Shown: in pieces, positions 7,859 through 15,095 of the stretch
Layout: every line of letters starts with the position of its first letter
Position numbering within the stretch: the stretch's first letter is position 1
Source of the DNA: an uncultured Actinomycetes bacterium
GTDB lineage: Bacteria > Actinomycetota > Thermoleophilia > Solirubrobacterales > Thermoleophilaceae
Assembly: GCA_946481495.1 (NCBI GenBank)
Contig: CAMLNW010000019.1
Coordinates: forward strand, 1 to 18,379
Direction of reading: 5' to 3'
DNA: 18,379 nucleotides
Notes under the pieces: generated by a model
Told to the model about the DNA's origin: nothing
Seen by the model: only the letters and a program-made list of their open reading frames with translations
Databases searched by the model: none
Made by a program: the position numbers and the translations under genes

Positions 7859-8497
7859 TCAGAGCTGCGGCGTCGCGGGCGCGGATGCGGCGGCGATCAG
7901 ACCACGGCGAGCAGCGTCGCCAAGTGCCTCCGCGTAGCGCGCCGCGGGCAGCATCGGCGGCGCGTCCTGGAGCTCCCAGCCGACCACCGGACGCAGCACC
8001 CAGCGGGCGACGCGCAGCTGTCCGTCCTCGAGCGCCTCGACGCGCAGCTCCTCCTTGAAGTCGCCGCTGCGGCCGCGGCTGATGCCAGCGTGCCCGCTTG
8101 CGCCAGGGTCCGCCGCCGTCTCGAGCGCCGCGACCAGCTTGGCCGCGTCGCGCGCCTGCAGCGCGTCGCCCGAGCGGGCAACCAGGTCAGCCAGGTCCTC
8201 AGCCGGCAACACCGGCGCGCTCGGCGAAAGCGCCGATCCGCGCCACTCCCCAAGCCGGACACCACCGGGCACGCGCTCCAACCGGATCAGGTAGAGCGCA
8301 TCGTCTTCGTCACGCCGCGCCGGACCGGCGACGTGCGGTCCGGTGAACGCGGGCGTCGCGCCCTTCGAACGCTTGCGCGGCTCGCCAGAGCTGCTGGCCT
8401 TGCGTGGTGCCCGCCGTCCCCCACCTTCCAACACCGTGCCCTTCGAACAGATCGGGCAGTCAGCGGTGAAGCGGTTGTGGCGGCAGAAGGTGGACAC
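7859..8497 (-). CDS. Conserved-looking Cys-rich protein upstream of addB
   Basis: A 212-residue protein of unknown function. The N-terminus FCRHNRFTADCPIC holds C5, H7, C14 and C17, which looks like a small zinc-binding knuckle. A basic low-complexity linker rich in Arg/Lys/Gly follows (about residues 21-65), then a folded-looking domain with ALYLIRLERVPGGVRLGEW, a helical region and FKEELRVEALEDGQLRVARW. No membrane segment or signal peptide is present. It lies 33 nt upstream of addB on the same strand, so it is probably the first gene of the addB-addA operon; a role in DNA-end processing is inference from position only. The GTG at 8497 was chosen because it starts just before the cysteine motif and has TATCCT 10 nt upstream; the frame continues further but then runs over the divergent phosphoesterase gene. 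I do not recognise a named family. Confidence 0.7.
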   Translation of the reverse strand: MSTFCRHNRFTADCPICSKGTVLEGGGRRAPRKASSSGEPRKRSKGATPAFTGPHVAGPARRDEDDALYLIRLERVPGGVRLGEWRGSALSPSAPVLPAEDLADLVARSGDALQARDAAKLVAALETAADPGASGHAGISRGRSGDFKEELRVEALEDGQLRVARWVLRPVVGWELQDAPPMLPAARYAEALGDAARRGLIAAASAPATPQL

Positions 8498-8561
8498 GCG
8501 GGCGACCAGGATAGGCCCCTTTGCGACAGGACGCGCAGGGTGCGCCTGCCAAGATGGCCCC
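8498..8561. promoter_or_regulatory. Divergent promoter gap
   Basis: This 64-bp gap separates two divergent GTG starts. On the minus strand TATCCT (8513-8508) lies 10 nt before the Cys-rich gene. On the plus strand CAAGAT (8550-8555) lies 6 nt before the phosphoesterase GTG. Neither has a good -35 at 16-18 bp and neither gene has a Shine-Dalgarno, so both may be leaderless or nearly so. Confidence 0.35.
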
Positions 8562-9656
8562 GTGGCGACCGCGATCGTGTCCGACCTCCACCTCGGCACC
8601 GTGTCCGAGGCCGATCTGGCGCGCCGGCCGCGGGCGCTGGAGCGGCTGCTGGCGGTCGCTGAGGAAGCCGACCGGCTCGTCGTGCTCGGTGACCTGATCG
8701 AGCTGCGCGAGCGCCCCGCGACCGCGGTTCTCGACGACGTGGCGCCGGTGCTCAGCGCTATCGGCGACGTGACCGCCGGCAAGCCCGTGGTGATCGTTCC
8801 CGGCAACCACGACCACCAGCTCGTCGCCCCGGCGCTGGAACGCGAGCGGCTGGCGGGCGTCGGCCCGTTGACGATCGCCGGCGACCATCCGCCGCGCCCC
8901 GGCGACCTCGCCGATCGCATCGCCGGTTTGATGCCGCGCAGCGAGCTGACCGTCGCCTACCCCGGCGTCTGGCTGCGCGACGACGTCTACGCGACCCACG
9001 GCCACTACCTCGACGCCCACCTGACCGTGCCGCGCGTCGAGTGCCTGATCGCCGCTGGCGTCGAGCGCTTCGGAACCCATCTCGGACCCGACGGTCCGCG
9101 GAGCACCGCCGACTACGAGGCGATCCTCGGCCCGATCTACGCGCTCGCGCATTCACTGGCGCAGAACGCGCGCGCCCACCCCGCGCTGCGCCGCAACAAC
9201 CTCTCGCGCAACGTCTGGCAGCTCGCGACCAACGGGAACGGCAACGGCCGCGCCGCACGTCTGAGCGCGGCTTTGATCGGCCGCGCCGCGATCCCGGCCG
9301 CTGTCGCGGCGATCAACGCCGCCGGGCTCGGTCCCTTCCGCCCTGAGATCTCGGCCGTCGCGCTACGCGACGGCGGTCTCGCCGCGATGGCCGACGTCGT
9401 CGAACGGCTCGACATCGACGCCGACCACGTCGTCTTCGGCCACACCCACCGCGCCGGCCCACTGCCCGGCGATGGCGACGGCTGGCTACTCCCCGGCGGC
9501 ACCCAGCTCACCAACACCGGCAGCTGGATGTACGAGGACTCGTTCCATGACGGCAGCGATCCGTCGAACCCCTACTGGCCTGGCCGCGTGGCGTGGCTCG
9601 ACGAGAGCGGCCCACCGCGGCTGGCGACCGCGCTGGAAGCCAACGACTTCAGCTAG
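8562..9656 (+). CDS. Calcineurin-like metallophosphoesterase
   Basis: A 364-residue two-metal phosphoesterase with every signature of the family in order: SDLHLG (Asp8, His10), VVLGDLIEL (Asp44), VIVPGNHDHQL (Asn82, His83), ATHGHYLD (about 146-148) and VVFGHTHRAG (about 293-296). The substrate cannot be read from sequence; relatives include UDP-2,3-diacylglucosamine hydrolases and phosphodiesterases of other substrates. A helical insertion lies between the fourth and fifth motifs (about residues 165-270), rich in Ala and Arg and probably a lid or cap. No signal peptide is present, so the protein should be cytosolic. The GTG at 8562 was chosen because only two residues precede the first strand; the frame is open further upstream but that part overlaps the divergent gene and looks non-coding. 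Its 3' end overlaps the convergent topB by 8 nt. Confidence 0.88.
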   Translation: MATAIVSDLHLGTVSEADLARRPRALERLLAVAEEADRLVVLGDLIELRERPATAVLDDVAPVLSAIGDVTAGKPVVIVPGNHDHQLVAPALERERLAGVGPLTIAGDHPPRPGDLADRIAGLMPRSELTVAYPGVWLRDDVYATHGHYLDAHLTVPRVECLIAAGVERFGTHLGPDGPRSTADYEAILGPIYALAHSLAQNARAHPALRRNNLSRNVWQLATNGNGNGRAARLSAALIGRAAIPAAVAAINAAGLGPFRPEISAVALRDGGLAAMADVVERLDIDADHVVFGHTHRAGPLPGDGDGWLLPGGTQLTNTGSWMYEDSFHDGSDPSNPYWPGRVAWLDESGPPRLATALEANDFS

Positions 9657-11949
9657 CTGCGCGCTCGGGCTCGGCGATCTCGGGAGCGGGGCTGTCGCCG
9701 TCGCCGTTCTTGGCCGCGATCGCCTCCTCGGCCGCCGCGGCGGCCTCCTCGCGCTCCTTGGCGGACATCGTCGCCCACTCCTCGTCGAACTCGACCTTCC
9801 AGCGGTTCGGGTCGTCCTCGCGCCGCTCGATCTTCAGCTTCGCGCGGAAGCTGCGGCCGGAGCGGCCCTTGAAGCCCGTGACCTGCTTGGCGGTGCGGCC
9901 GATCGGCGCCTCGTCGCCGCGCTCGAGCGACTCCTTCAGGCTCGCCATGAGCTCCTTGGCGACCGAGACCGGCAGGTTCTTGCGCGCCTTCTGCTTCCAG
10001 ATCACGAAGCCGCAGCCCGGGTCCTCGCGCGACCAGCACGAGTAGCCCTTGCGGTTCTCGACGACCTCGCGGCCGCAGACCGGGCAGGGGCCGAGCTTCG
10101 CGCGCTCGATCTTGACGCCCTTGAGCTTGTCGAGCTCCTCGACGGTGTCGCCGATGAACTTGGCGATGTCCTTCATGAACGCGGGCCGTGAGTCCTCGCC
10201 CTGCTCGATCAGGCCGAGACGGTGCTCCCAGTCGCCGGTCAGCTCGGGCGAGGTCAGCGCGTGCTGGCCGAGCAGGCGGATCACCTGCACACCCTTCTCG
10301 GTCGCGTGCAGAGCCCGCCCGTCGCGCTCGATGTAGCCGACGCCGAGCAGCCGCTCGATGATCGACGCGCGCGTCGCCGGCGTGCCGATGCCGGAGTCCT
10401 TCATCGCCTCGCGCAGGTCGACGTCCTCGATGTCCTTGCCGGCGGTCTCCATCGCGGCGAGCAGCGATGCCTCGGTGTAGCGGCGCGGCGGCTGGGTCTC
10501 CTTGCGCAGCGACTCGACCGCGAGCGTCGCGACGATCTCGTCGGCCTCGAGCTTCGGCAGCATCTGGTCACCGCCCGAGTCGTCGTCCTTCTTGCCCTCG
10601 CCCTGGGCCTCCTCGCCGTAGACGGCGCGCCAGCCGGGAACGATCAGCACGCGGCCGCTGGTGCGGAAGACGTTCTCCTCGACGGTCGTCTCGACGCGTG
10701 TCCGCTCGAACTCCGCGTCGGGGTGGAAGACGGCCAGGAAGCGCTTGACGACGAGGTCGTAGATCTTCAGCTCGTCGGCGCCCATCTTCGACAGATCGTG
10801 CTCGGACTTGGTCGGGATGATCGCGTGGTGGTCCTGGACCTTCTCGTCGTTGACGACGCGGCCCAGCGGCAGTTCCGACAGCGACTGGACGTACTCCGAG
10901 GCCTTGGTGTAGGCCGGGTTGTGGCCGACCAGCTCGGCGACGTCCTTGATGTCGGGGACCATGTCGCCGGTCAGGTAGCGCGAGTTCGTACGCGGGTAGG
11001 TGAGCGCCTTGTGCTCCTCGTAGAGCTTCTGCGCAGCGGCGAGCGTGCGGCGGGCGGAGAAGCCGTGCAGCGTGTTGGCGTGACGCTGGAGCGAGGTGAG
11101 GTCGTAGAGAAGCTGGGCCTTCTCGGTCTCCTTCTTCTTCTCGAGCTTGGTGATGGCGCCGTCGTTGCCCTTGACGGCCTCGACGATCTTTAGGGCCTCG
11201 TCCTCCTTGACGCGCTTGCCGCCCAGGTAGCGACCGGTGTAGTTGCGCTCGCCGGACGCCGCGAAGTTCGCCTCGACGAGCCAGTACGGCTCGGGCTTGA
11301 AGGCGCGGATCTCCTCCTCGCGGCGGGCGATCAGCGCGAGCGTCGGCGTCTGCACGCGGCCGAGCGAGACCGCGCCGTCGAAGGCGGCGCGCAGGCGGAT
11401 CGATGCGGCGCGGGTCGCGTTCATGCCGACGATCCAGTCGGCCTCCGAACGCGAGCGGGCGGCGTCCTCGAGCGGCTTCATCTCCTCGCCGTCGCGCAGG
11501 CGGCTGAACGCGTCCTCGATCGCCTTGCGCGTCATCGAAGACAGCCAGAGCCGCTTGACCGGCGGCTGGATCTTCCCCGTCTCATAGACGTAGACGAAGA
11601 TCAGCTCGCCCTCGCGACCGGCGTCGCAGGCGTTGATCATCACGTCGACGTCCTCGCGCGCCATCAGGCGGTGGATCACCTTCAGCTGCTTCGCGGCGCG
11701 CTCGTCGTTGGGGATCAGCTTGAACTCGTCCGGGACGATCGGCAGGTCGGCGAAGCGCCACTTCTTCAGCTTCGGGTCGTAGGCGTCCGGCTCGGCCAGC
11801 CCGACGAGGTGCCCGACCGCCCAGGTGATCACGTAGTCGTCGCCCTCGAGGAAGGCCTTGTCCTTGCCCTGGGTGAAGGATCCAGGCAGCGCCGTCGCGA
11901 GGTCTCGCGCGACCGATGGCTTCTCCGCTACTACGAGTGTCTTGCCCAT
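9649..11949 (-). CDS. topB: DNA topoisomerase III (type IA)
   Basis: A 766-residue type IA topoisomerase that breaks and rejoins one DNA strand through a tyrosine and resolves recombination and replication intermediates. The Toprim domain starts with MGKTLVVAEKPSVARDL and contains the acidic motif DAGREGELI (about 108). The catalytic Tyr is in ALTYPRTNSRYL (about residue 318). SLGRVQTPTLALI and GIGTPATRASIIERL are typical of the TopB branch rather than TopA. A C4 zinc finger CPVCGREV...CWSREDPGCGF lies at about 622-647, followed by a TopB-type tail (RTAKQVTGFKGRSGRSFRAK) and a charged, Ala-rich end. The ATG at 11949 is supported by the conserved N-terminus and a GGGGG tract 7 nt upstream; the reading frame continues further but only across the sigma-factor gene. 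It is divergent from the sigma gene and convergent with the phosphoesterase. TopB is sometimes carried on mobile elements, but base use here matches the core genes. Confidence 0.93.
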   Translation of the reverse strand: MGKTLVVAEKPSVARDLATALPGSFTQGKDKAFLEGDDYVITWAVGHLVGLAEPDAYDPKLKKWRFADLPIVPDEFKLIPNDERAAKQLKVIHRLMAREDVDVMINACDAGREGELIFVYVYETGKIQPPVKRLWLSSMTRKAIEDAFSRLRDGEEMKPLEDAARSRSEADWIVGMNATRAASIRLRAAFDGAVSLGRVQTPTLALIARREEEIRAFKPEPYWLVEANFAASGERNYTGRYLGGKRVKEDEALKIVEAVKGNDGAITKLEKKKETEKAQLLYDLTSLQRHANTLHGFSARRTLAAAQKLYEEHKALTYPRTNSRYLTGDMVPDIKDVAELVGHNPAYTKASEYVQSLSELPLGRVVNDEKVQDHHAIIPTKSEHDLSKMGADELKIYDLVVKRFLAVFHPDAEFERTRVETTVEENVFRTSGRVLIVPGWRAVYGEEAQGEGKKDDDSGGDQMLPKLEADEIVATLAVESLRKETQPPRRYTEASLLAAMETAGKDIEDVDLREAMKDSGIGTPATRASIIERLLGVGYIERDGRALHATEKGVQVIRLLGQHALTSPELTGDWEHRLGLIEQGEDSRPAFMKDIAKFIGDTVEELDKLKGVKIERAKLGPCPVCGREVVENRKGYSCWSREDPGCGFVIWKQKARKNLPVSVAKELMASLKESLERGDEAPIGRTAKQVTGFKGRSGRSFRAKLKIERREDDPNRWKVEFDEEWATMSAKEREEAAAAAEEAIAAKNGDGDSPAPEIAEPERAAS
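9650..9659. repeat. 10-bp palindrome over convergent stop codons
   Basis: CAGCTAGCTG is a perfect palindrome spanning the phosphoesterase TAG (9654-9656) and overlapping the last codons of topB, whose TGA is at 9651-9649. It is too short to call a terminator, but it matches the CTAG pattern at the other convergent junctions. Confidence 0.35.
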
Positions 11950-12123
11950 AACGAGGCCCCCACGATACGCAGATGGCCGCCGTAGGGCGTAATTCCGCAC
12001 GGCGACGCCCGTTGGAAGGGACAGATGCAGCTGTCCTCGTCCCCCTATCCGACCTTCTCGCCGCGGGCTCCGGCACTCCAGTGGCCCTGGCTCGGCGAGC
12101 GCAGGCGCGCTACCTTGCTTCCG
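11950..12123. promoter_or_regulatory. Divergent region between topB and the sigma-factor gene
   Basis: This 174-bp region holds the promoters for both genes. For topB, TATCGT lies on the minus strand 12 nt before the ATG. For the sigma gene, TACCTT (12111-12116) lies 7 nt before the ATG at 12124, which would give a leaderless transcript; no -35 match was found. A good Shine-Dalgarno, GGAAGGGA (12014-12021), precedes another in-frame ATG at 12025, so the sigma protein may be 33 residues longer than annotated. Confidence 0.4.
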
Positions 12124-13569
12124 ATGGCCGCCCAGGCTGCCACCAGCGACCCCTCCGACGCGGCCCTGGCGGCCGAGGAGGCGCGGCTGGCTAGAGCCGC
12201 GGCTGCCGGCGACGGAGGCGCGTTCGCAACGCTCTACGAGCGCTACGAGCGGCGCGCCTACAACCTCGCCTACCGCCTGACGACGTCGGAGGACGACGCC
12301 GCCGACGCGGTCCAGGACGCCTTCGTCAACGTGATGCGGCGGCTGCCGAAGCTCGAGGGCCGCGACCTCGCCTTCGGCTCCTACCTCTTCACCGCGACGC
12401 GCAACGCCAGCTACGACCTGATGCAGAAGCGCAAGCGCGCCGAGCCGAGCGACGCGATCCCCGAGACGGCGGCGCCGATCGGAGCGGCGGCCGGCGGCGG
12501 CTTCGGCCTCGATCCCGGCGACCCCGGCGACGACCCGGACCGCAAGCTGCTGCTCGAGTCCCAGCAGGACGAGATCCGCGCCGCCAACGAGCGGCTGCCG
12601 GAGCGCCAGCGCGAGGCGCTCGCGCTCTGCGAGCTCGAGGAGCTGTCCTACGACGAGATCGCCGAGATCATGGACATGAACCGCAACTCGGTCGCCCAGC
12701 TGATCTCGCGCGCCCGGATCAAGCTGCGCGACGAGCTGCGCGGCGAGACGCTCTCCTCGATCGCGATGTCCTCGCCGGAGTGCGAGCGCGCGCTGCCGCT
12801 GATCGCGATGCGCGACGACGGCCAGCTCGACGTCGAGAGCGACGACGCGGCCTGGCTCGACGGCCACATGTCGACCTGCCACACCTGCCGCCTCGGCCTC
12901 GAGGCGATGCAGGAGGCCGGCACCTCCTACCGCGCCTGGGCGCCAATCGCCGCCGGGCCCTGGCTGTTCAAGGAGACGCTGGCGAAGGCCGCCGAGCTGA
13001 CCGGCAGCGACTGGAGCGAGACGATCGCCGAGCGCGCCGCGGCCCACGACCCGGCCGGCATCCAGCCCGGCATGCCGTCGCTCTACCGGGCGCTGGAGCC
13101 GGTCGCCGGCAAGAAGCGTCGCCGGCGCCTGATGGCCGCCGCCGGGCTGGGCGCCGCCGCGCTGCTCGCCGTCGTCACGACGGCCGTGCTCGGCCAGGAC
13201 GACCCGCCGACGCCGGCCGAGCCCGCGGCGACGACCGTCGAGACGGTCGCCGACCCGCCGCCCGACAAGCCCGCGAAGAAGAAGGTCGTCAAGAAGAAGC
13301 CCAAGCAGTCGAACGGAGTCGACACTCCGGCGGCCGAGGCAGTCGCCGAGACGCCACAGGACGCGCCCTCCGGCGGCGGAACCCCGTCCTCCGCCCCTCA
13401 GACAGAGGCGCCCGACACCCAGCCTCAGACCAAGACGCCCACCAAGACGCCGCCGGCATCCGAGCCCGAGCCCGACCCAGTCGTCGAGGAGCCGCCCGTC
13501 GTCGAGGAGCCCCCGCCCGCCGTCGACCCCCCACCCGGGCGCGGCGATCAGCCGCCGACGATCCGCTAG
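12124..13569 (+). CDS. ECF sigma factor fused to an anti-sigma-like membrane domain
   Basis: A 481-residue chain with four parts. Residues about 28-100 are sigma-70 region 2 (FATLYERYERRAYNLAYRL, DAVQDAFVNVMRRLP). Residues about 158-207 are region 4 with its helix-turn-helix (LPERQREALALCELEELSYD, NRNSVAQLISRARIKLR). Then comes a zinc-finger anti-sigma-like module (ECERALPL...HMSTCHTC, His and Cys residues about 248-255). After a KKRRRR stop signal, one membrane helix (about 336-356, AAGLGAAALLAVVTTAVLG) leads to a Lys-rich then Pro/Glu/Thr-rich tail of about 120 residues. By the positive-inside rule the sigma part is cytosolic and the tail external. ECF groups with C-terminal fused anti-sigma-like domains are known in actinobacteria; release might need proteolysis at the membrane, which is inference. 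The 12124 ATG fits family length; the ATG at 12025 has the better ribosome site. Confidence 0.87.
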   Translation: MAAQAATSDPSDAALAAEEARLARAAAAGDGGAFATLYERYERRAYNLAYRLTTSEDDAADAVQDAFVNVMRRLPKLEGRDLAFGSYLFTATRNASYDLMQKRKRAEPSDAIPETAAPIGAAAGGGFGLDPGDPGDDPDRKLLLESQQDEIRAANERLPERQREALALCELEELSYDEIAEIMDMNRNSVAQLISRARIKLRDELRGETLSSIAMSSPECERALPLIAMRDDGQLDVESDDAAWLDGHMSTCHTCRLGLEAMQEAGTSYRAWAPIAAGPWLFKETLAKAAELTGSDWSETIAERAAAHDPAGIQPGMPSLYRALEPVAGKKRRRRLMAAAGLGAAALLAVVTTAVLGQDDPPTPAEPAATTVETVADPPPDKPAKKKVVKKKPKQSNGVDTPAAEAVAETPQDAPSGGGTPSSAPQTEAPDTQPQTKTPTKTPPASEPEPDPVVEEPPVVEEPPPAVDPPPGRGDQPPTIR

Positions 13570-13584
13570 GCAGAGAGGCCTAGC
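13565..13584. terminator. Hairpin over the convergent sigma/small-gene stops
   Basis: GCTAGGC (13565-13571) and GCCTAGC (13578-13584) form a perfect 7-bp stem with a 6-nt loop. The stem contains the sigma-factor TAG and the stop of the opposing small gene, which share the palindrome CTAG at 13566-13569. There is no U-tract, so terminator activity is only possible. Confidence 0.4.
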
Positions 13585-13739
13585 TGGTGCCTGAGCAAGG
13601 CAAGCTGCTGCCGCCTTAGATCCCCATAAGCGTGAGCCAAACGTAGATTTGCCCGGGCACGGGTAAGGCGCTCAAAATCAGCATCCGACATACGGCGCTC
13701 GTTCTTCGGCGGCGAAGTATCTCGCGTCGTCGTCGACAT
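13566..13739 (-). CDS. 57-residue helical protein, second gene of a low-GC pair
   Basis: A short gene with ATG at 13739 and TAG at 13568-13566. It begins MSTTTRDTSPPKNERR and continues as a strongly charged amphipathic helix (FERLTRARANLRLAHAYGDL and RRQQLALLRHQLGLSA). Support comes from context: the start overlaps the stop of the upstream membrane-protein gene in a TGATG junction, and GAAAGG lies about 8 nt before the ATG, a good ribosome site that the neighbours often lack. Translational coupling to the upstream gene is likely. It has no cysteines, signal peptide or membrane segment. Its stop overlaps the stop of the convergent sigma-factor gene. Base composition is lower in GC than the window average. 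I do not recognise a family; it could bind the cytosolic helical tail of its partner, which is speculation. Confidence 0.6.
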   Translation of the reverse strand: MSTTTRDTSPPKNERRMSDADFERLTRARANLRLAHAYGDLRRQQLALLRHQLGLSA

Positions 13740-14137
13740 CAAACGTCCCTTTCGTGATCCTTGATCAATCGCTCGAGAGAGGCGATCCGCATTGCATGAT
13801 CATCGACCGTACCAAGCATATCGTCTATGGCAGTCCGGTCCGCGTCAAGCTCCCCACTGACCGCTCCAAAGGTATCCATCATCTGGGGAAGGTCTACCGC
13901 GGTGGTACTCACCCGGCTCGGCGTCAATCCATGTGACGCCAGTCGGACGAGAACCGTGAGCGCGTACAGAGCTAGGAAGAACGTAGCTCCAATCTCCAGG
14001 CGATAGACAAGTGAGGAGTCGAGCGCGTACGACGGAACGTCCTGAGATGGCGGGGTGCTGAACGCACCTGCGAATACGGCTATGAGGAGCGCCGCGACGA
14101 CCGCGATCAGAAATCGGCTGTCGCTCACTCGAAGCAT
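13739..14137 (-). CDS. Two-TM membrane protein of unknown function
   Basis: A 132-residue protein with two membrane helices, about 9-27 (FLIAVVAALLIAVFAGAF) and 47-67 (LEIGATFFLALYALTVLVRL), joined by a short polar loop with two prolines. The last ~50 residues form a charged, helical, possibly coiled-coil tail (AVDLPQMMDTFGAVSGELDA to SLERLIKDHERDV), most likely cytosolic along with the N-terminus. I do not recognise a family. G+C is low for this genome (50% over 13741-13800), suggesting acquisition together with the overlapping 57-residue gene. Start is uncertain: the ATG at 14137 has AGG at 8-nt spacing and TATACC 11 nt upstream; a GTG at 14128 has GGA at 9-nt spacing; a TTG at 14188 would add 17 residues without support. 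It follows the lysyl-oxidase-like gene on the same strand after an 86-nt gap. Confidence 0.68.
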   Translation of the reverse strand: MLRVSDSRFLIAVVAALLIAVFAGAFSTPPSQDVPSYALDSSLVYRLEIGATFFLALYALTVLVRLASHGLTPSRVSTTAVDLPQMMDTFGAVSGELDADRTAIDDMLGTVDDHAMRIASLERLIKDHERDV

Positions 14138-14223
14138 TCCTGGAACCTGGTATATGCGGCGCGCGCGGTGGGGTCGGTCGCGCGACAAGAGTGCGCCACC
14201 TCGGTTACAGGTTGGCCCCTCGC

Positions 14224-15075
14224 TCAGTAGCCGACAGGCACGTCTTCGCTACGGGCTGGCGGAGCATCCGACTTACGACCGGGACAGCGTTGCGGGCCGG
14301 GCTCGAACGGCAGGCGCACCGTCACCGACGCCTTGTTGTTGCGCTCGTTGGACTCGTAGATGCCGTTGCGCGGATCGACGGTGTGGACGTAGTCGAAGCA
14401 GCCGCGCAGACCGGTCACGTCTATCCACTGCTCGTGGTAGGCGGGCGGGTAGACGTCCGACCAGCCGACCGAGGTGCCGAGCGTGACCTTGCGCGTCTTC
14501 GGCGACTGGTTGCAGGCGGGATAGACGTAGGTGCGCGGCGAGCGCGGCAGGCCCGGATGGCTGTGATCGAGGTCGCGTAGGCAGTAACTGACCTTCGGGC
14601 CGCGACGGACGCGGTTGGCGCGGCGGCCCTCGCCGTCGCGGCGGAAGAGCTCGAACTTGGCCGCGTAGAGGTACTTCCAGTAGCTGCCCTGGCCGGGAAT
14701 CGCCTTGAAGGTCAGCCGCGCGCCGGTGGTGATGCCGATCTTGCCGCCGTTGCGGCGGTATATCCGCTGGCGGCCACGCATGCCGTAACGGCTGTCGCGG
14801 ATGCCGAGCAGCTCGGCGGGGCCGCGACCGACGCTGTTGATCGAGTTGCCGGCACGCAGCACCACGTGGCCAGGCCAGACGAAGGGGTCGGCGGTGAGCC
14901 CGAACGGCTTGCTGATCTGGAAGTCGGGGCAGTTCAGCTTCGCTCGCTGGGCGCGGTCGAGGCAGGGGTTGGGTGGCTTGGCCGCCGCCTCAGCGGTCGA
15001 CACAGCCAGCAGCGTCAGAACGAACACGGACGCGATCGCGGCCAGATGGAGGGAGCAGCGGCGCAAGACGCCCAT
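14224..15075 (-). CDS. Secreted lysyl-oxidase-like protein without copper histidines
   Basis: A 283-residue exported protein with a clear signal peptide (basic MGVLRR, hydrophobic core to about residue 25, cleavage near AEAAA at 28-32). The mature part matches the bacterial lysyl oxidase fold: GRGPAELLGIRDSRYG (83-98), KYLYAAKFELFRR, KVSYCLRDLD (161-170), GTSVGWSDVYPPAYHEQWID (200-219) and DPRNGIYESNERNN (234-247). Active enzymes oxidise lysine amines with a copper site in an H-x-H-W-H motif; the aligned stretch here is GSYWKYL, with Gly130, Tyr132 and Lys134 where the three His should be. The protein is therefore probably not a copper amine oxidase and may serve a structural or binding role outside the cell. 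Several cysteines (38, 49, 165, 188, 226) could form disulfides. It lies 20 nt after marP and is probably co-transcribed with it. The ATG at 15075 starts directly at the signal peptide. Confidence 0.82.
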   Translation of the reverse strand: MGVLRRCSLHLAAIASVFVLTLLAVSTAEAAAKPPNPCLDRAQRAKLNCPDFQISKPFGLTADPFVWPGHVVLRAGNSINSVGRGPAELLGIRDSRYGMRGRQRIYRRNGGKIGITTGARLTFKAIPGQGSYWKYLYAAKFELFRRDGEGRRANRVRRGPKVSYCLRDLDHSHPGLPRSPRTYVYPACNQSPKTRKVTLGTSVGWSDVYPPAYHEQWIDVTGLRGCFDYVHTVDPRNGIYESNERNNKASVTVRLPFEPGPQRCPGRKSDAPPARSEDVPVGY

Positions 15076-15095
15076 TTCTAGCGGACCAGGCGGCC

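Noticed and set aside
8343..8561. 73-codon extension of the phosphoesterase
   Set aside because: It runs antisense over the start of the Cys-rich gene and precedes the first conserved strand; no family member needs it.
6731..8662. 643-codon plus-strand open frame
   Set aside because: Antisense to addB and the Cys-rich gene; no recognisable domain, and both opposing genes have strong motifs or context.
11950..13047. N-terminal extension of topB by about 366 codons
   Set aside because: It is antisense to the sigma-factor gene, and the conserved topoisomerase N-terminus MGKTLVVAEKP starts at 11949.
12780..13583. 267-codon plus-strand frame overlapping the sigma gene
   Set aside because: Arg-rich shadow of the anti-sigma-like and tail region.
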